NCBI GenBank assembly: GCA_001872995.1
Contig: MNXO01000175.1
Span: 1 to 8,974 of the forward strand
DNA from: Bacteroidetes bacterium CG2_30_32_10
Lineage (GTDB): Bacteria; Bacteroidota; Bacteroidia; Bacteroidales; CG2-30-32-10
DNA: 8,974 nucleotides
Direction of reading: 5' to 3'
Positions 7,555 to 8,974 of the stretch are shown here, in pieces. The notes below the pieces were generated by a model that searched no databases, had not been told where the DNA came from, and saw only the letters and a list, made by a program, of their open reading frames with translations. How positions within the stretch are numbered: the stretch's first letter is position 1; each line of letters opens with the position of its first letter. The position numbers and the translations under genes were made by a program.

Positions 7555-8283
7555 ATGAAATATGCATTAATTACTGGTGGTTCAAGAGGAATAGGTAGAG
7601 CTATTTCTATTAAATTGGCAGAGCAAGGATATTATGTTCTTATAAATTACTGTTCAAACATAGAAGAAGCTCTTAAAACACTTGAAATAGTTAAAAATAA
7701 TGGTGGCTCTGGAGAAATATTGAAATTCGATATTTCTAAACAAGAAGAAATTGAAAAGTCTTTGGACGATTGGTATTCAAGAAATAAAGAACAACATATT
7801 GAAGTGTTAATTAATAACGCAGGCATTCGTAAAGATACTTTAATGATGTGGATGAAAAACGAAGAATGGATGGATGTGATTAACACCAATCTTACTGGTT
7901 TCTTCTTTACTACTCGTTTATTGCTTAAAGATATGTTGATAAACAAATATGGTAGAATTGTAAATATTGTTTCCCTTTCAGGAATTAAAGGGTTGCCTGG
8001 TCAAGTTAATTATTCAGCGGCAAAAGCAGCAATAATAGGAGCAACTAAAGCCTTAGCACAAGAAGTTGGAAAAAAGAAAATTACGGTGAATGCCGTTGCA
8101 CCAGGATATATTAAAACTGATATGACCAAAGATTTAGTTGAAAAAGATTTAAAAACATTGATACCTGTTGATAGATTCGGATTACCTGAAGAAGTTGCAG
8201 AGCTTGTTGGATTTCTTGCTTCAGACAAAGCATCATACATAACTGGTGAAGTTATTTCTATCAATGGGGGAATATATACATAA
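7555..8283 (+). CDS. 3-oxoacyl-ACP reductase (FabG/ApeQ-like short-chain dehydrogenase)
   Basis: A complete 242-residue classical short-chain dehydrogenase expected to reduce 3-ketoacyl-ACP to 3-hydroxyacyl-ACP with NADPH. The cofactor motif TGGSRGIG is at 7-14; R11 and the lack of an acidic residue after beta-2 (LINYC) favour NADPH. NNAG is at 87-90, and the catalytic tetrad is N112, S140, Y153 and K157. The PGYIKTDM loop (183-190) and a C-terminal INGG (236-239) complete the fold at normal FabG length. The stretch GQVNYSAAKAAIIGATKALA (149-168) with KKITVNAVAPG resembles, from memory, ApeQ-type reductases of aryl-polyene clusters more than the housekeeping E. coli FabG. Its place between a radical SAM gene and a ketosynthase supports a dedicated pathway role. 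A housekeeping FabG cannot be excluded, but fabD or acpP would then be the expected neighbours. Confidence 0.9.
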   Translation: MKYALITGGSRGIGRAISIKLAEQGYYVLINYCSNIEEALKTLEIVKNNGGSGEILKFDISKQEEIEKSLDDWYSRNKEQHIEVLINNAGIRKDTLMMWMKNEEWMDVINTNLTGFFFTTRLLLKDMLINKYGRIVNIVSLSGIKGLPGQVNYSAAKAAIIGATKALAQEVGKKKITVNAVAPGYIKTDMTKDLVEKDLKTLIPVDRFGLPEEVAELVGFLASDKASYITGEVISINGGIYT

Positions 8284-8303
8284 TAATATTTAAATAAAAT
8301 ATA

Positions 8304-8974
8304 ATGAAGAGGGTAGTAATAACTGGTATGGGAATTTATTCTTGTATTGGTAAAGATTTAGAAGAAGTTAAGGAATCTCTATACAAAGGTAAATCAGGAA
8401 TAATTATAGATGTTGCTCGCAAGGAATTTGGATTTAGGTCTAGTTTAACGGGTATGGTCGAAAAACCCAATCTAAAAGGCAAAATTGACAGGCGACTCCG
8501 CATTGGAATGGCAGAACAGGGAGAGTATGCTTATCTTGCAACATTAGAAGCTTTTAAAAATGCCAAGATTGATGATGATTTTTTAATAAAAAATGATGTT
8601 GGCATCATCTATGGCAACGATAGCTCTGCATTGGCTGTTGTAAATGGTACCGATATTGTCAGAGAGAAAAAAGACACCATGCTTGTTGGTTCTGGTTGCA
8701 TCTTTCAATCGATGAACTCTACAGTAACAATGAATTTATCTGTTATTTTCAAATTAAGAGGAATCAATTTTACCATCAGTGCAGCTTGTGCAAGCGGCTC
8801 TCATTCTATAGGTATTGGTTATACATTGATTAAATCAGGCTTACAAGATGTTATTTTATGTGGTGGTGCTCAAGAAATCAATCCTTATGCAATGGGTAGT
8901 TTTGATGCGCTAAGTGCCTTTTCTATTCGCGAAAACGACCCTACTAAAGCATCACGTCCCTTTGATAGAGATAG
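8304..8974 (+). CDS. Beta-ketoacyl-ACP synthase, FabB-like (partial, cut by the window end)
   Basis: An open frame from the ATG at 8304 runs to the last base, giving 223 complete codons, roughly the first half of a thiolase-fold ketosynthase that normally has about 400 residues. It begins MKRVVITGMGIYSCIG, the family N-terminus. The nucleophile cysteine is C162 in ISAACASGSHSIG (158-170), a FabB-type context; E. coli FabB uses C163. CGGAQE (186-191), FDALSAFS (200-207) and RPFDRD (218-223) follow in the expected order. The two catalytic histidines and the lysine lie beyond the window. The intact cysteine argues for a condensing enzyme rather than a chain-length-factor (CLF-type) partner, which lacks it. 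It starts 20 bases after the fabG homologue behind the same type of A-rich leader, so the two should be co-transcribed and act in the same elongation cycle. I recall close relatives in Bacteroidota flexirubin or aryl-polyene-type clusters. Confidence 0.93.
   Translation, partial: MKRVVITGMGIYSCIGKDLEEVKESLYKGKSGIIIDVARKEFGFRSSLTGMVEKPNLKGKIDRRLRIGMAEQGEYAYLATLEAFKNAKIDDDFLIKNDVGIIYGNDSSALAVVNGTDIVREKKDTMLVGSGCIFQSMNSTVTMNLSVIFKLRGINFTISAACASGSHSIGIGYTLIKSGLQDVILCGGAQEINPYAMGSFDALSAFSIRENDPTKASRPFDRD

Noticed and set aside
7647..8264. Minus-strand open frames opposite the fabG homologue
   Set aside because: Shadows of a complete short-chain dehydrogenase with all catalytic residues in the forward frame.

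Overview
The window is AT-rich, with dense same-strand gene runs and A-rich, Shine-Dalgarno-poor translation leaders. It also carries TAnnTTTG-type promoter elements. Together with the character of the proteins (a Bacteroidetes-like SucA that begins with residues DNYSYLSNAEPSF, and a FabB-type ketosynthase), this points to a member of the Bacteroidota. The assignment rests on sequence character and remembered family features, not on a database search. No rRNA, tRNA, CRISPR array or insertion sequence was seen.

Left two thirds (about 136-6249, minus strand): four genes packed head to tail, read from right to left. They are sucA (2-oxoglutarate dehydrogenase E1), sucB (dihydrolipoyl succinyltransferase E2), nadB (L-aspartate oxidase) and a gamma-class carbonic anhydrase-like protein. 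The spacings are a 4-base ATGA overlap, then 11 bases, then 2 bases, so one transcript is likely. A small hairpin at 37-55 may mark its end. The set is core metabolism: two subunits of a TCA-cycle complex, the first step of de novo NAD synthesis, and a hexapeptide-repeat metalloenzyme. The E3 subunit (lpd) and nadA/nadC are not in the window.

Middle (6250-6465): about 215 bases of very AT-rich divergent intergenic DNA. It holds candidate Bacteroidota -7 elements on both strands, a duplicated 10-base motif on the sucA side, and an imperfect palindrome on the other side.

Right third (6466-8974, plus strand): the start of a second operon with a radical SAM/SPASM protein (TTG start), a FabG-type ketoreductase and a FabB-type beta-ketoacyl-ACP synthase that runs off the window edge. 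The reductase and ketosynthase resemble those I recall from aryl-polyene/flexirubin-type pathways of Gram-negative bacteria. The most interesting reading is that this is the left edge of a specialised fatty-acyl or polyene cluster that opens with an uncharacterised radical SAM enzyme. No acyl carrier protein, dehydratase, starter-unit enzyme or transporter lies inside the window, so the product cannot be named from this sequence.
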